Both the position numbers and the translations under genes were made by a program. The notes below the pieces were generated by a model, which saw only the letters and a list, made by a program, of their open reading frames with translations, was not told the DNA's origin and made no database searches. Positions 34,326 through 43,146 of a stretch of 64,000 nt of DNA are shown piece by piece; within the stretch, counting starts at the first letter, position 1, and each line of letters begins with the position of its first letter. Source of the stretch: Lithodes maja (Eukaryota > Arthropoda > Malacostraca > Decapoda > Lithodidae); assembly GCA_037953745.1 (NCBI GenBank), contig JBAKBP010012239.1, forward strand, positions 1 to 64,000, in the 5' to 3' direction.

Positions 34326-34778
34326 TTAAATCCTTCGCAGGTTGCCGCCTTCGCTGCCTTCGGTCCTCCTTCCTGGTTGTCCTGTGCCGAGTCGATTTCT
34401 TCTCCGAAAATCCTTCACCTCATCGTTGAGAAGACGCCCAAAACGTGCTGCTCCCACCTGGTTCAGATGAACTCCATCGTCCGAAAACAAATAGTCATCG
34501 TAGTAGAAATTGTCCCAGGTGTCGACGAATCCCACGTTTTCCTTCCTGCAGAGGTTTGCTAGACAACGATTTGTGCTGATGGCTATGTTGTAAAATCGGC
34601 TCTCTACACCAAGCCGGGGGACGATTCCTGAGACGATGATCCTTGATGACTTCTCCTTAAACGACTTGATCAGCTGCTGGTACTTTAAAAGCAAATCTTC
34701 CGACCGTGTTCGCTGTACATCGTTGGATCCAACGTGGATGACGTACATTGTATTAGCAGGGGCCAGCTTAGATACCAT
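34326..34778 (-). CDS. CR1 ORF1 esterase (SGNH hydrolase) domain, 5'-truncated
   Basis: This 150-aa frame is the C-terminal half of a CR1 ORF1 protein. HVGSNDV and the catalytic-type block DDGVHLNQVG (Asp-x-x-His) mark an SGNH/GDSL-like esterase, a domain known in ORF1 of CR1 and L2 LINEs. The nucleophile serine block would lie upstream of the truncation. An arginine/glycine-rich tail ends the frame. It is part of the LINE rather than a host lipase, because ORF2 follows directly. Confidence 0.75.
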   Translation of the reverse strand: MVSKLAPANTMYVIHVGSNDVQRTRSEDLLLKYQQLIKSFKEKSSRIIVSGIVPRLGVESRFYNIAISTNRCLANLCRKENVGFVDTWDNFYYDDYLFSDDGVHLNQVGAARFGRLLNDEVKDFRRRNRLGTGQPGRRTEGSEGGNLRRI

Positions 34779-34820
34779 TAGATACCATTCAGCCTACTGT
34801 TTTAAGACGTTTATCCCCAT

Positions 34821-34899
34821 CCTTCCCTACTACGCTTAGAAGACATATTCCTTGGTGGTAACCACCGAGGAATATGTCTTCTAAGCGTAGTAGGGAAGG
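34821..34899. repeat. 79-bp near-perfect palindrome at LINE 5' junction
   Basis: 34821-34859 is the reverse complement of 34861-34899 with a single mismatch and a one-base centre. The right arm reads into the LINE; the left arm is an inverted duplicate of it. It resembles a fold-back or 5' inversion product of target-primed reverse transcription. Confidence 0.95.
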
Positions 34900-34913
34900 T
34901 ATACAGTAGGGTA

Positions 34914-36176
34914 GTGATTGAGAGAGTGAGAGTGAGAACGGAGAAATGGATAGGCGACGAGCAGGGAGGTTTTAGGAAGGGAAGAGGATGTGTAGATCAG
35001 ATTTTTACCCTGAATTGTGTTGTGGAGAAGTATCTGGAGAAGAAACAAAAGGTGTATGTTGCCTTTATGGACTTGGAGAAGGCCTATGACAGAGTGGATA
35101 GAGAAGGTTTGTGGAAAGTACTTAGAATATACGGAGTAGAGGGCAAGTTGCTGAAAGCAGTGAAGAGCATGTATGAGGGTGCAAAGGCGGCAGTACGTGT
35201 GGAGAGTGAGCAGAGCGAGTTCTTTGACCTGAATGTTGGTTTGAAACAGGGGTGTGTGATGTCCCTGTGGTTGTTTACTGTATATATGGATGGAGTTATG
35301 AAAGAAATACTATCAAGAGCAGTGGATGTTGGTGTATCGCTGAAAAGGGAGGGAATTGAGTGTAAGCTACCTATACTGCTGTTTGCGGATGATACAGTTC
35401 TGATGAGTGATAATGAATGGGAGTTGCAGGGTCTGGTAAATGAGTTTGGAACAGTGTGCGAAAAACGGAATTTGAAGGTAAATACGGAGAAGAGCAAGGT
35501 TATGGTCTTCGAAAGGGGTGAAGTCACAGAGTGTGAGGTGAAGCTGAACGGTCAGGCTATGGAGATCGTCAACTCTTTTAAGTATCTGGGCAGTGTGTTG
35601 AGTAAAGATGGGACTATGGATGAAGAGGTGCGGGAGAGGGTACAACAGGGGAAGAGGGTTGTAGGAACGCTAAAAGCAGTAACAAGAAATAGGGTGGTCA
35701 GTATGGAAGTGAAGAAGTCCTTGCATGACAGTGTGGTAATCCCGACACTGACTTACGGAAGCGAAGCATGGACGTTGGTTGAGAGACTCAGACCAAGAGT
35801 GAGAGCAGTGGAAATGAATTACTTAAGGAGTGCGTGCGGAGTTACATGGAGGGATAGACAGACTAATGAGGAAGTAAGAAGGAGGTGTGGTGTGGAGGTA
35901 GATGTGCTGGAAAGTGTGAAAAGGAACAACTTGAGATGGTTCGGCCATATGGAACGTATGGAAAGCGAGAGAATGACTAAGAGGGTGTACGAGAGCGAGG
36001 TGGAGGGACAGAGGGGGAGAGGTAGACCGAATATGAGGTGGAAGGATGGAGTGAGGAACTACATGAACGAAGGCGGTGCTGGTTGGGGGGAGGGGCGTCG
36101 ACTGACTGGGGACAGAGGTGCATGGGGGCGGTTCGTTCGTGGCCACCCCTTCGGGGATCACGGCGTCAGGCAATAG
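34914..36176 (+). CDS. reverse transcriptase of RTE-like LINE (N-terminally truncated)
   Basis: The 420-aa open frame starts inside the RT fingers (GFRKGRGCVDQIF). It contains FMDLEKAYDRVDREGLW, GLKQGCVMSLWLF and the catalytic FADDTVLM near 160. The C-terminal region includes FKYLGSVLSKDG, LTYGSEAWTL and a RWFGHMERM block with an RGRGRP basic patch. The endonuclease is missing through 5' truncation. No stop or frameshift is present, so the copy is young. The Met at 34914 is only the first in the remaining frame, not the native start. Confidence 0.85.
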   Translation: MIERVRVRTEKWIGDEQGGFRKGRGCVDQIFTLNCVVEKYLEKKQKVYVAFMDLEKAYDRVDREGLWKVLRIYGVEGKLLKAVKSMYEGAKAAVRVESEQSEFFDLNVGLKQGCVMSLWLFTVYMDGVMKEILSRAVDVGVSLKREGIECKLPILLFADDTVLMSDNEWELQGLVNEFGTVCEKRNLKVNTEKSKVMVFERGEVTECEVKLNGQAMEIVNSFKYLGSVLSKDGTMDEEVRERVQQGKRVVGTLKAVTRNRVVSMEVKKSLHDSVVIPTLTYGSEAWTLVERLRPRVRAVEMNYLRSACGVTWRDRQTNEEVRRRCGVEVDVLESVKRNNLRWFGHMERMESERMTKRVYESEVEGQRGRGRPNMRWKDGVRNYMNEGGAGWGEGRRLTGDRGAWGRFVRGHPFGDHGVRQ

Positions 36177-36505
36177 ATAGATAGATCCCCATCCAGGTGT
36201 CGATGTTTTTCCTGGCAAGCGGTAGCGAGCCAGCTTATTTTTAAATATGTTTTTGACAGCAAGCTAAATTTTTAAATTTTTCGATAGAAAATGTCTCCAG
36301 CGAAGCCGGATTTCTTCATACAATGCTGGCACTTGGAAGGGGATAAATGTCTTAAAACAGTAGGCTGAATGGGGCCGAATGGATACAACCGAGAGAGAGA
36401 GAGGGAGAAAAGGAGAGAAAAATAACAGGTGACCCCTCTTAACTGGTATAAGATGGGTTTATTACCACCAATATACCTTTAAGTGGGTAGAATATTGTGG
36501 ACAAT

Positions 36506-36846
36506 TTAAGAGGGGGTCACCTGCTTTTTGTTCTCTCCTTTTCCCTCTCTCTTTGGCTTGTATCCATTTGGCCCCATTCAGCCAACTGTTTTAAGACGTT
36601 TATTCCCATCCAGGTGTCGATTTCTTCCTGGCGAGTGATAGCGAGCCAGCATTGTAAGGAGAAATCCGGCTTCGCCGGAGAAATTTTTCTATCGAAAAAT
36701 TTACAAATTTAGCTTGCTGTAAAACAAAAATATATATATGCTGATATTGACGCCTGGATGGGGTAAACGTCTTAAAACAGTAGGCTGAATGGGGCCGAAT
36801 GAATACAAGCCAAAGAGAGAGGAAGAGAAAGAGAAAAAAAAGCGAG
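36506..36846. mobile_element. TTAA MITE family M1 (M1a')
   Basis: It starts TTAAGAGGGGGTCACCTG, has the core CCGGCTTCGCCGG near 36667, and loses its right terminus near 36846. It is the mirror of 7922-8185 but retains the part missing there. Confidence 0.75.
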
Positions 36847-36922
36847 GTAGGTAGATTATTATGGACACCTTAAATACCCCTTTCATACCCATCTTGTTTG
36901 AGAGTGTTACGATTTTATGCAG

Positions 36923-37253
36923 TTTAAGGGGGGATGGTCGTTTGTTTTTTGGCCCCCCTTCTCCCTCATGTTTCACCACATTAGTTTTGAGATTTTAAGA
37001 CGTTTACCCCATTAGTTTGGCGAATTTATGATCTTTCACCCCATCCTTTGCCAATATTAAGAGCTTGTATGCAATTTAGGTGTCAACATTTTCCTGGCGA
37101 GCGAAAGCGAGCCTGAAATTTATGAGCAATCGGCCTTCGGTCGGGCCATTTTTCTATCCAAAAAATGTACAAATTTATCTTGAAAGTGGGTCTAGTGGGT
37201 GTAATGTTAAGCTTGATGGAGGTCTAGGGAACAAACAAAAAACCTTCCCTTAA
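36923..37253. mobile_element. TTAA MITE family M2 (M2c)
   Basis: TTAAGGGGGGATGG at the left and CCTTCCCTTAA at the right, 331 bp, with the core GGCGAGCGAAAGCGAGCC and CGGCCTTCGGTCGG. 37254-37429 holds nothing recognised. Confidence 0.78.
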
Positions 37254-37429
37254 ATACTAGTGGTAGATCGTTAGCTAAAGACAATCGTCTAATGGTAACC
37301 AGAGTATAAAGGGGTTAAATAGTTCGTAATAATCTACCGTTATAAAGGTGTACACAAAGGAAAAGCAAGGAACAACATATATATTGACCCATACGAGGCT
37401 ACTTGTAAAAGCAGTGGTAGGGAACCCAG

Positions 37430-37775
37430 TTAAGGGGGGTCACCTTCTTTTTTTCTCTCCTTTTCTCTCTTTCTCTGGCTTGTATCCATTCAGCCTACTG
37501 TTTTAAGATGTTTATCCCCATCCAGGTGTCAATTTCTTCCTGGCGAGCGATAGCAAGCCAGCATTGTATGGAAAAATCCGGCTTCACAGGAGACATTTTT
37601 CTATTGAAAAATATACAAATTTAGCCTTCTGTCAAAATATTTTTAAAAATATGCTGGGTTGCTACCGCTCGCCACGAAAAAATCGACACCTGGATGGGGA
37701 AAAACGTCTTAAAACAGTAGGCTGAATGGGACCGAATGAATACAACCCCGAGAGAGAGGGAGAAAGAGAGAAGCT
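37430..37775. mobile_element. TTAA MITE family M1 (M1f)
   Basis: It starts TTAAGGGGGGTCACC at 37430. The core and both arms are present but the right terminus is degraded after AGAGAGGGAGAAAGAG. Confidence 0.72.
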
Positions 37776-37888
37776 TATAAATGGCTGGAGGCCCATCTTA
37801 AACTGAATAAAATCGTCGACAAATAACGAGAGTCAAGCTAAAAGGAAGTGACCGGTACTGAAAGGGTGTATAATTATAGCATAGCAAT

Positions 37889-38269
37889 TTAAGGGGGTCA
37901 CCTGCTTGTTTTCCCCTTTCTCTCATGTTCTCTCTTTCTCTGGCTTATATCCATTCGACCCCATTCAGCCCACTGTTTTAAGACGTTTATCCCCATCTAG
38001 GTGTCAATATCTTCCTGGCGAGCGATAGCGAGCCATCATTGTATGGAGAAATCCGGCTTCGCCGGAGACATTTTTCTATCGAAAAATGTACAAATTTAGC
38101 TTGCTGTCAAAACAAAATTATATGTGCTGGCTCGCTACCACTCGCCAGGAAAATATTGACACCTGGATGGGGGTAAACGTCTTAAAACAGTTGGCTGAAT
38201 GGGGCCAAATTGATACAAGCCAAAGAGAGAGGGAGAGAAAGAGAACAAAAGCGAGGTGGGCTCCCTTAA
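37889..38269. mobile_element. TTAA MITE family M1, complete (M1g)
   Basis: It is complete, with TTAA at 37889-37892 and 38266-38269 (381 bp). GGGGGTCACCTGC faces GGTGGGCTCCC at the ends. The core is intact: GGCGAGCGATAGCGAGCC, CCGGCTTCGCCGG and ATTTTTCTATCGAAAAAT. Confidence 0.8.
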
Positions 38270-38361
38270 GTCACTATCAATATACCCAATGATGTTTTAT
38301 ATATTTTTCATACTCTTTTTTGTATAGCTTTGATTTTACCAGTGCACACGAGTTTGATCGG

Positions 38362-38995
38362 GTACAGTCACGCTAATAAGTGATGTCTCGGCACCAAGTA
38401 TGTTTTTATCAATAATTGGTATCAGCAATATCTAAGCTTCATTTCTTCATATTAAGTGAAATATACAAATATGTTTCTACACTTACCCACCCTATTCAAC
38501 ATCTGACAGACATGAATACAGCACAGCGAAAGCCAAACGTAATGACAGCTATAGTCTATTATCTGTAAGTAGGAGAGAAATCATGACCTCTAACCTCTGT
38601 AACTAAAAAACGACTGGAGTAATCGACCAAATATGTCTACCATTTGGGAAGAGTCAGTCAAGGAATATATGTGGAAATTGACAGCCAATTTGCTCAAGCC
38701 CTTTTCGAGTTACAGAGGATAGAGGTCATGATTTCTCGCCTACTTACAGCGAATAGACTATAGTATCGGAGTCTTGATGGTGGTGTTAATAAGTCATGTC
38801 CTGGCTGTCATTACGTTTGGCTCGCTCTGTGCTGTATTAATGTCTGTCAGATGTTGGATAGGGTGGTGTAGGAACATGTTTGTATATCTCACTCGAAACG
38901 AATAAATCAAGTTTTAGACATTGCTGATACCAATTATATAATTATTGATTAAAACATACTTGGTGCCAAGACATCACTTGTTAGCGCGACTGTAC
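38362..38995. mobile_element. foldback element, TA-flanked, 634 bp
   Basis: The left arm GTACAGTCACGCTAATAAGT is mirrored by the right arm ending ACTTGTTAGCGCGACTGTAC. Pairing continues inward for most of the length, with a second palindrome at about 38555-38765. TA followed by CAGTC at both ends suggests a Tc1/mariner-type target. No ORF. Confidence 0.8.
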
Positions 38996-39158
38996 AATCG
39001 CGCTAATAAGTGATGTCTCGGCACCAAGTATGTTTTTACTAATAATTGGTATCAGCAATATATAAGCTTCATTTCTTCATATCGAGTGAAATGTACAAAC
39101 ATGTTCCTACACTTACCCACCCTATTCAACATCTGACAGACATTAATACAGTACAGAG
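38996..39158. mobile_element. partial tandem copy of the foldback element left arm
   Basis: CGCGCTAATAAGTGATGTCTC repeats the left arm of 38362-38995 and runs to about ACAGAGCGAGC near 39158. It directly abuts the first element and shares its terminal TA. 39159-39360 is unassigned. Confidence 0.8.
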
Positions 39159-39362
39159 CGAGCTGTACGTGTGATCATATTATTGAGGCCACTCTCTCTT
39201 AATTCAGGATCTCTAATTTATCCTCGCGATTATTTAAATATGTTCTGAGAATCTACTATTAACCCTTCTATACCTGCGACGTCTTTTTACTTTATTTTGG
39301 ACACTATTAGACGATTTGATTCCGTTTAAAATGGGCCTTCATCAATTAACAGGCTTTGAACT

Positions 39363-39400
39363 TTTTGTTTAAGCTTGATGGAGGTCTATGGAAGAAAATA
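39363..39400. mobile_element. MITE M2 right-end fragment
   Basis: AAGCTTGATGGAGGTCTATGG matches the right end of M2 copies, for example near 37210. Only about 40 bases remain. Confidence 0.5.
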
Positions 39401-39451
39401 AAACATGATAAAAAGATACATAAAGGAACAAATATATACGCTCATTCCCAC

Positions 39452-39836
39452 TTAAGGGAGCCCACCTCGCTTTATTTCTCTTTCTCTCCCTCTCTCTTTG
39501 GATTGTATCCATTCGGCCCCATTCAGCCTACTGTTTTAAGACGTTTACCCCCATCCAGGTGTCAATATTTTCCTGGCAAGCGATAGCAAGCCAACATATA
39601 TATGTTTTTGTTTAGACAGTAAGCTAAATTTGTAAATTTTTCGATAGAAAAATGTCTCCGGCGAAGCCGTATTTCTCCATACAATGCTGGTTCGCTATCG
39701 CTCGCGAGGAAGAAATCGACACCTGGATGGGGATAAACGTCTTAAAACAGTTGGCTGAATGAGGCCGAAAGGATACAAGCCAGGGAAAAAGAAAAAAGGA
39801 GAGAAAGATAAAAACAAAGCCGGTGACCCCCCTTAA
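39452..39836. mobile_element. TTAA MITE family M1, complete (M1h)
   Basis: TTAA at 39452-39455 and 39833-39836 bound a 385-bp element. Its right part is the inverted counterpart of the truncated M1d at 25923-26052 and marks one limit of the large inverted duplication. Confidence 0.8.
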
Positions 39837-39936
39837 GGATTGAAAGAAGTTTGGGAAGGCGTTTTTGTTAGCCTAGGGGACAATCTAAAATACATTGATG
39901 GATAATTTGTGTCCTAGAGGTAGACTACAGCTAAAG

Positions 39937-41796
39937 AAATGACAGAAAATGATTTAGAAATGTGCAGTACATTAAATAGTCAATTTCTTTCCGTTTTCAC
40001 TAATGAAAATTTGGCACAGTTTCCAGAAGTCCGTAAGGTATATAGCGATAGTATAGAAAATATGTTAAGTACGGTTACTATAAGTAGAAATGATGTGCTT
40101 AAGGAAATTGACAGACTGAAACCTCATAAATCGCCTGGTCCTGATGAGGTATATGCTAGAGTATTAAAAGAATGTAGGGATGAGTTAAGTTACCCATTAA
40201 CATTTTTATTTAACAAGTCGTTGGAGACAGGTATAGTTCCAGAAGCTTGGAAGCTTGCAAACGTAGTTCCGATCTTCAAAAAAGGTGACAAATCAATAGC
40301 ATCCAATTACCGTCCCATTAGTCTTACATCAATCATAGGAAAGCTACTAGAGTCAATTATTGCTAGTAAAATTAGAAACCACTTAGATACATTTAATTTA
40401 ATAAATTCTTCTCAGCATGGATTCACTCAGGGACGTTCTTGCCTTACTAATTTGCTTAGTTTTTTCTCAGAGGTATATGAAGCAGTAGATAATGACAAGT
40501 CATATGATATAATATATTTAGATTTCAGTAAAGCTTTCGACAGAGTCCCCCATGAGAGATTGATGAGAAAGGTTGAGGCGCATGGAATAGGTGGGGCGTT
40601 GTTGGGATGGATTAGGTCATGGCTAATTGGTAGGAAGCAGAGAGTCAGCATAAATGGTACGAAGTCAGAATGGGGAGCAGTCAAAAGTGGTGTCCCCCAG
40701 GGATCTGTATTAGGTCCCCTGTTGTTTGTTATATACATAAATGACCTTGATTTAGGTATAACTAGTAGGATAAGTAAATTTGCAGACGATACCAAAATGG
40801 GGAGAACAATTGATTCAGATAGAGATATAGAGTGCCTCCAAAGGGATCTAGATACCTTACACGAATGGTCAGTAAATTGGCAGATGAAGTTTAACATTGA
40901 CAAATGCAAGGTATTAAAGATAGGGAAGATGCATACAAATGTTAAATATAAACTAGCTAATGTGGAATTAGAAAACTCGAATTGTGAGAAAGATCTAGGT
41001 GTGTTTGTTAGCAATGATTTGAAGCCTAGACAACAGTGTATAAGCGTTCGAAACAAGGCAAACAAGATTCTCGGGTTCATCTCAAGGAGTGTGAGTAACA
41101 GAACTGCTGATGTTATCTTAAAACTTTACTTGTCATTAGTGAGACCCCATATGGATTATGCTGTTCAATTTTGGTGTCCTTATTACAGAATGGACATAGA
41201 TTCATTGGAGAGAGTACAACGTAGAATGACAAAAATGATCCATAATATTAGAAATCTTCCGTATAAAGAAAGGTTGAAGAAATTAGGCTTACATTCGTTA
41301 GAGAGACGCAGAGTTAGAGGGGATATGATAGAGGTGTTCAAGTGGGTTAGTGGGATTAACAAAGGGGACATGACAAATGTACTAAAGCTCAGTGATAGCG
41401 AAAGAACTCGTACCAATGGTTTCAAATTAGATAAATTTCGTTTCAGAAAAGATATAGGCAAATATTGGTTTGGTAACAGAGTTGTAGATGGGTGGAATGG
41501 ACTACCAAGTGCTATAGTGGGATTAAAAACGATAGGGAGCTTTAAGATAAAATTGGATAAGCATATGGACGAGAAGGGTTGGGTGTGAAGGGGGATCAGC
41601 AGGGTTGGGCCAATCAGCGCTCTGCAGACCCCCGTAATCCTGCGTTAATCTCTAACCGTTTTGGTAAGATGATCCTCAGGGTATTAGAGTGTTGAGCCTA
41701 TAATTGGGCTTTGTAATTGGGATTGTGTGGGACAGGGATCTGCCTTGCTTAGGCCAATCGGCTTTCTGCAGACTCCCATTTTCTTATGTTCTTATG
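39937..41796 (+). mobile_element. young CR1 LINE insertion, 5'-truncated
   Basis: The insertion interrupts the right arm of the large inverted duplication between CTAAAGAAA (39932) and TCTAGTGGTAACC (41797). The left arm has the uninterrupted site at about 25808-25826. The 3' UTR ends TTCTTATGTTCTTATG, the octamer tail typical of CR1. No clear target duplication is visible, as is common for CR1. Confidence 0.93.
39939..41588 (+). CDS. CR1 reverse transcriptase (ORF2, N-terminally truncated, intact frame)
   Basis: The 549-aa frame makes the RT of a CR1-clade LINE, which copies LINE RNA at the target site. Motifs in order: KSPGPDEVYARVLKE (about 65), NYRPISLTS (about 127), HGFTQGRSC, IYLDFSKAFDRVPHERL (about 190), KSGVPQGSVLGPLLF (about 248), the catalytic FADDTKMG (about 286), the WSVNWQMKFNIDKCK thumb region and DLGVFVSNDLKPRQQ. 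A cysteine/arginine-containing C-terminal region follows (RRRVRGDMIEVFKW). The endonuclease is missing because the copy is 5'-truncated. It has no internal stop or frameshift and is the best copy of its family here. Confidence 0.92.
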   Translation: MTENDLEMCSTLNSQFLSVFTNENLAQFPEVRKVYSDSIENMLSTVTISRNDVLKEIDRLKPHKSPGPDEVYARVLKECRDELSYPLTFLFNKSLETGIVPEAWKLANVVPIFKKGDKSIASNYRPISLTSIIGKLLESIIASKIRNHLDTFNLINSSQHGFTQGRSCLTNLLSFFSEVYEAVDNDKSYDIIYLDFSKAFDRVPHERLMRKVEAHGIGGALLGWIRSWLIGRKQRVSINGTKSEWGAVKSGVPQGSVLGPLLFVIYINDLDLGITSRISKFADDTKMGRTIDSDRDIECLQRDLDTLHEWSVNWQMKFNIDKCKVLKIGKMHTNVKYKLANVELENSNCEKDLGVFVSNDLKPRQQCISVRNKANKILGFISRSVSNRTADVILKLYLSLVRPHMDYAVQFWCPYYRMDIDSLERVQRRMTKMIHNIRNLPYKERLKKLGLHSLERRRVRGDMIEVFKWVSGINKGDMTNVLKLSDSERTRTNGFKLDKFRFRKDIGKYWFGNRVVDGWNGLPSAIVGLKTIGSFKIKLDKHMDEKGWV

Positions 41797-41846
41797 TCTA
41801 GTGGTAACCAGAATAAAATGACAATTACTTAATTATGCTGAAGGAG

Positions 41847-41873
41847 TTAAGGGAGCCTACTTTACTTTGTTTA

Positions 41874-41923
<50 letters not shown>

Positions 41924-42256
41924 TCTTGTATCCATTCGGCCCCATTCAGCCTACTGTTTTAAGACGTTTACCCCCATCCAGGTGTCAATATTTTCCTGGC
42001 GAGCGGTAGCGAGCCAGCATATATATATATATTTATTCTGACAGCAAGCTAAATTTGTACATTTTTTGATAGACAAATTTCTCCGGCGAAGCCGGATTTC
42101 TCCATACAATGCTGGTTCGCTATCGCTCGCCAGGAAGAAATCTACAATTGGATGTGGATAAACGTTTTAAAACATTTGGCTGAATGAGGCCGAATGGATA
42201 CAAGCCAGGGAAAAAGAGAAAAGGAGAGAAAGATAAAAAAACAAAACAAAAAACGG
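41847..42256. mobile_element. TTAA MITE family M1 (M1i, mirror of M1c)
   Basis: It starts TTAAGGGAGCC, has an expanded (CT)n at 41878-41921 and the core CCGGCGAAGCCGG, and merges with M3 at its right end. Confidence 0.7.
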
Positions 42257-42601
42257 TGGGGCGCATGGGTTGAGATAAACATGGAATGATAATCGCCAAG
42301 CTGTACATAATTATCTTGCAAAATGCAATGGCACTGAAATAATTATTAACAATGGTATAAAGGATTTTGTGGATCGCCTATACCGGGTCTGTGACGTCAC
42401 AAGACTGTAAGTCCACCATCCAGTCCAGGATGAGTATACTGGAGTGACGTCACTATGACGTCACAGGCCCGGTATAGACGATCCGCAAAATCCTTTATAC
42501 CATTGTTAATAATTATTTCAGTGATATTGTATTTTACAGGATAATTATATGCAGGTTGGTGATTATTTTTCAATGTTTACCTCAACCCATGCGCCCCCAC
42601 C
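42255..42601. mobile_element. palindromic MITE M3, mirror copy
   Basis: It is the reverse complement of 25033-25380, with ~145-bp arms. TGACGTCA octamers again lie at the centre, near 42390-42460. Confidence 0.8.
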
Positions 42602-42789
42602 ATTAAGCAAACAGCTGTGCCTACAATCTCTCAATAAATGGTGGACTATCCTTGACTAGCGAAATAGTTATGGGTTTGGATATCTTTGAAGGGGTAGTGG
42701 CTTTTTATTTATTTATTTATTTATTATTTTATTTTTGGATTTTTTTGTCTATTAATTAATGTATTTATATATATTTTTATTTTCGTCGG

Positions 42790-43074
42790 TAGACCTCGCT
42801 CAAACTTAGAAAAACACCCCCTAGACCCCCCTCAAGACAAATGTGTACATTTTACGGTAGAAAAATGCCGGGTTCGTCCTAAATTACAGGCTCCTTATCT
42901 CCTGCCAGAAAACAATCGACACCTAAATGGCAAGATAGGTCTAAAATTTACCGAAATAGGGCGAAAGTTCTTAAAATCGTCAAACAAATGGGCCGAACAT
43001 CTTCAAATCTCAAAGGCAATGGAGCTAAACACGAGGGAGGAAGGGGACCAGAAAAACGACCCATCTCCCCTTAA
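42790..43074. mobile_element. TTAA MITE M2 (mirror of M2b)
   Basis: It ends CATCTCCCCTTAA at 43074 with the degraded end near 42790. The core hairpin is degenerate, as in the other copy. Confidence 0.7.
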
Positions 43075-43146
43075 GGGGAGGTGTGGTGGAGTGGTCATGC
43101 CACTGGATTGGTAATCCAATGGACCCGGGTTAAAATCCCGATATGT
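43074..43146 (+). pseudogene. tRNA-Thr(GGT)-like pseudogene, mirror copy
   Basis: It has the same TTGGTAA anticodon loop and the same altered T-loop (GGGTTAAAATCCC) as 24489-24561, so it was already mutated before the duplication. 43147-43507 is unassigned; the frame 43311-43496 matches its mirror 24324-24139 but shows no known domain. Confidence 0.55.

Larger units (their letters stand above)
31140..34787 (-). mobile_element. CR1 LINE (second family), near complete
   Basis: On the minus strand: ORF1 esterase domain (34778-34326), endonuclease (about 34150-33573), RT (33427-32108) and C-terminal region (32123-31353), then a ~210-bp 3' UTR and a tail of TCCTTTG-type repeats at 31140. It is inserted in a MITE whose sequence resumes at CATTCAGCCTACTG (about 34788). 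It differs clearly from the CR1 family at 39937-41796. Confidence 0.88.
34821..36184 (+). mobile_element. RTE-like LINE, 5'-truncated, with 5' hairpin and (ATAG)n tail
   Basis: ATCCCCATCC at 34813-34822 and 36185-36194 is a 10-bp target-site duplication. The element begins with a 79-bp near-perfect palindrome, contains one intact frame, and ends within a few bases of the stop in a (ATAG)n tail. A very short 3' UTR and simple-repeat tail fit the RTE clade. Confidence 0.85.
31063..36442. mobile_element. TTAA MITE family M1 split by two LINE insertions (M1b')
   Basis: The MITE is in three pieces: 31063-31139, about 34788-34822 and 36185-36442. Together they correspond to 8249-8610 in reverse. 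The first interruption is a CR1 (31140-34787), the second an RTE-like LINE (34821-36184). The right end reads AACAGGTGACCCCTCTTAA. Confidence 0.85.

Noticed and set aside
34326..34778. Host GDSL/SGNH lipase gene
   Set aside because: The esterase-like domain is followed by CR1 ORF2 on the same strand inside one insertion; this domain is known in CR1 ORF1.
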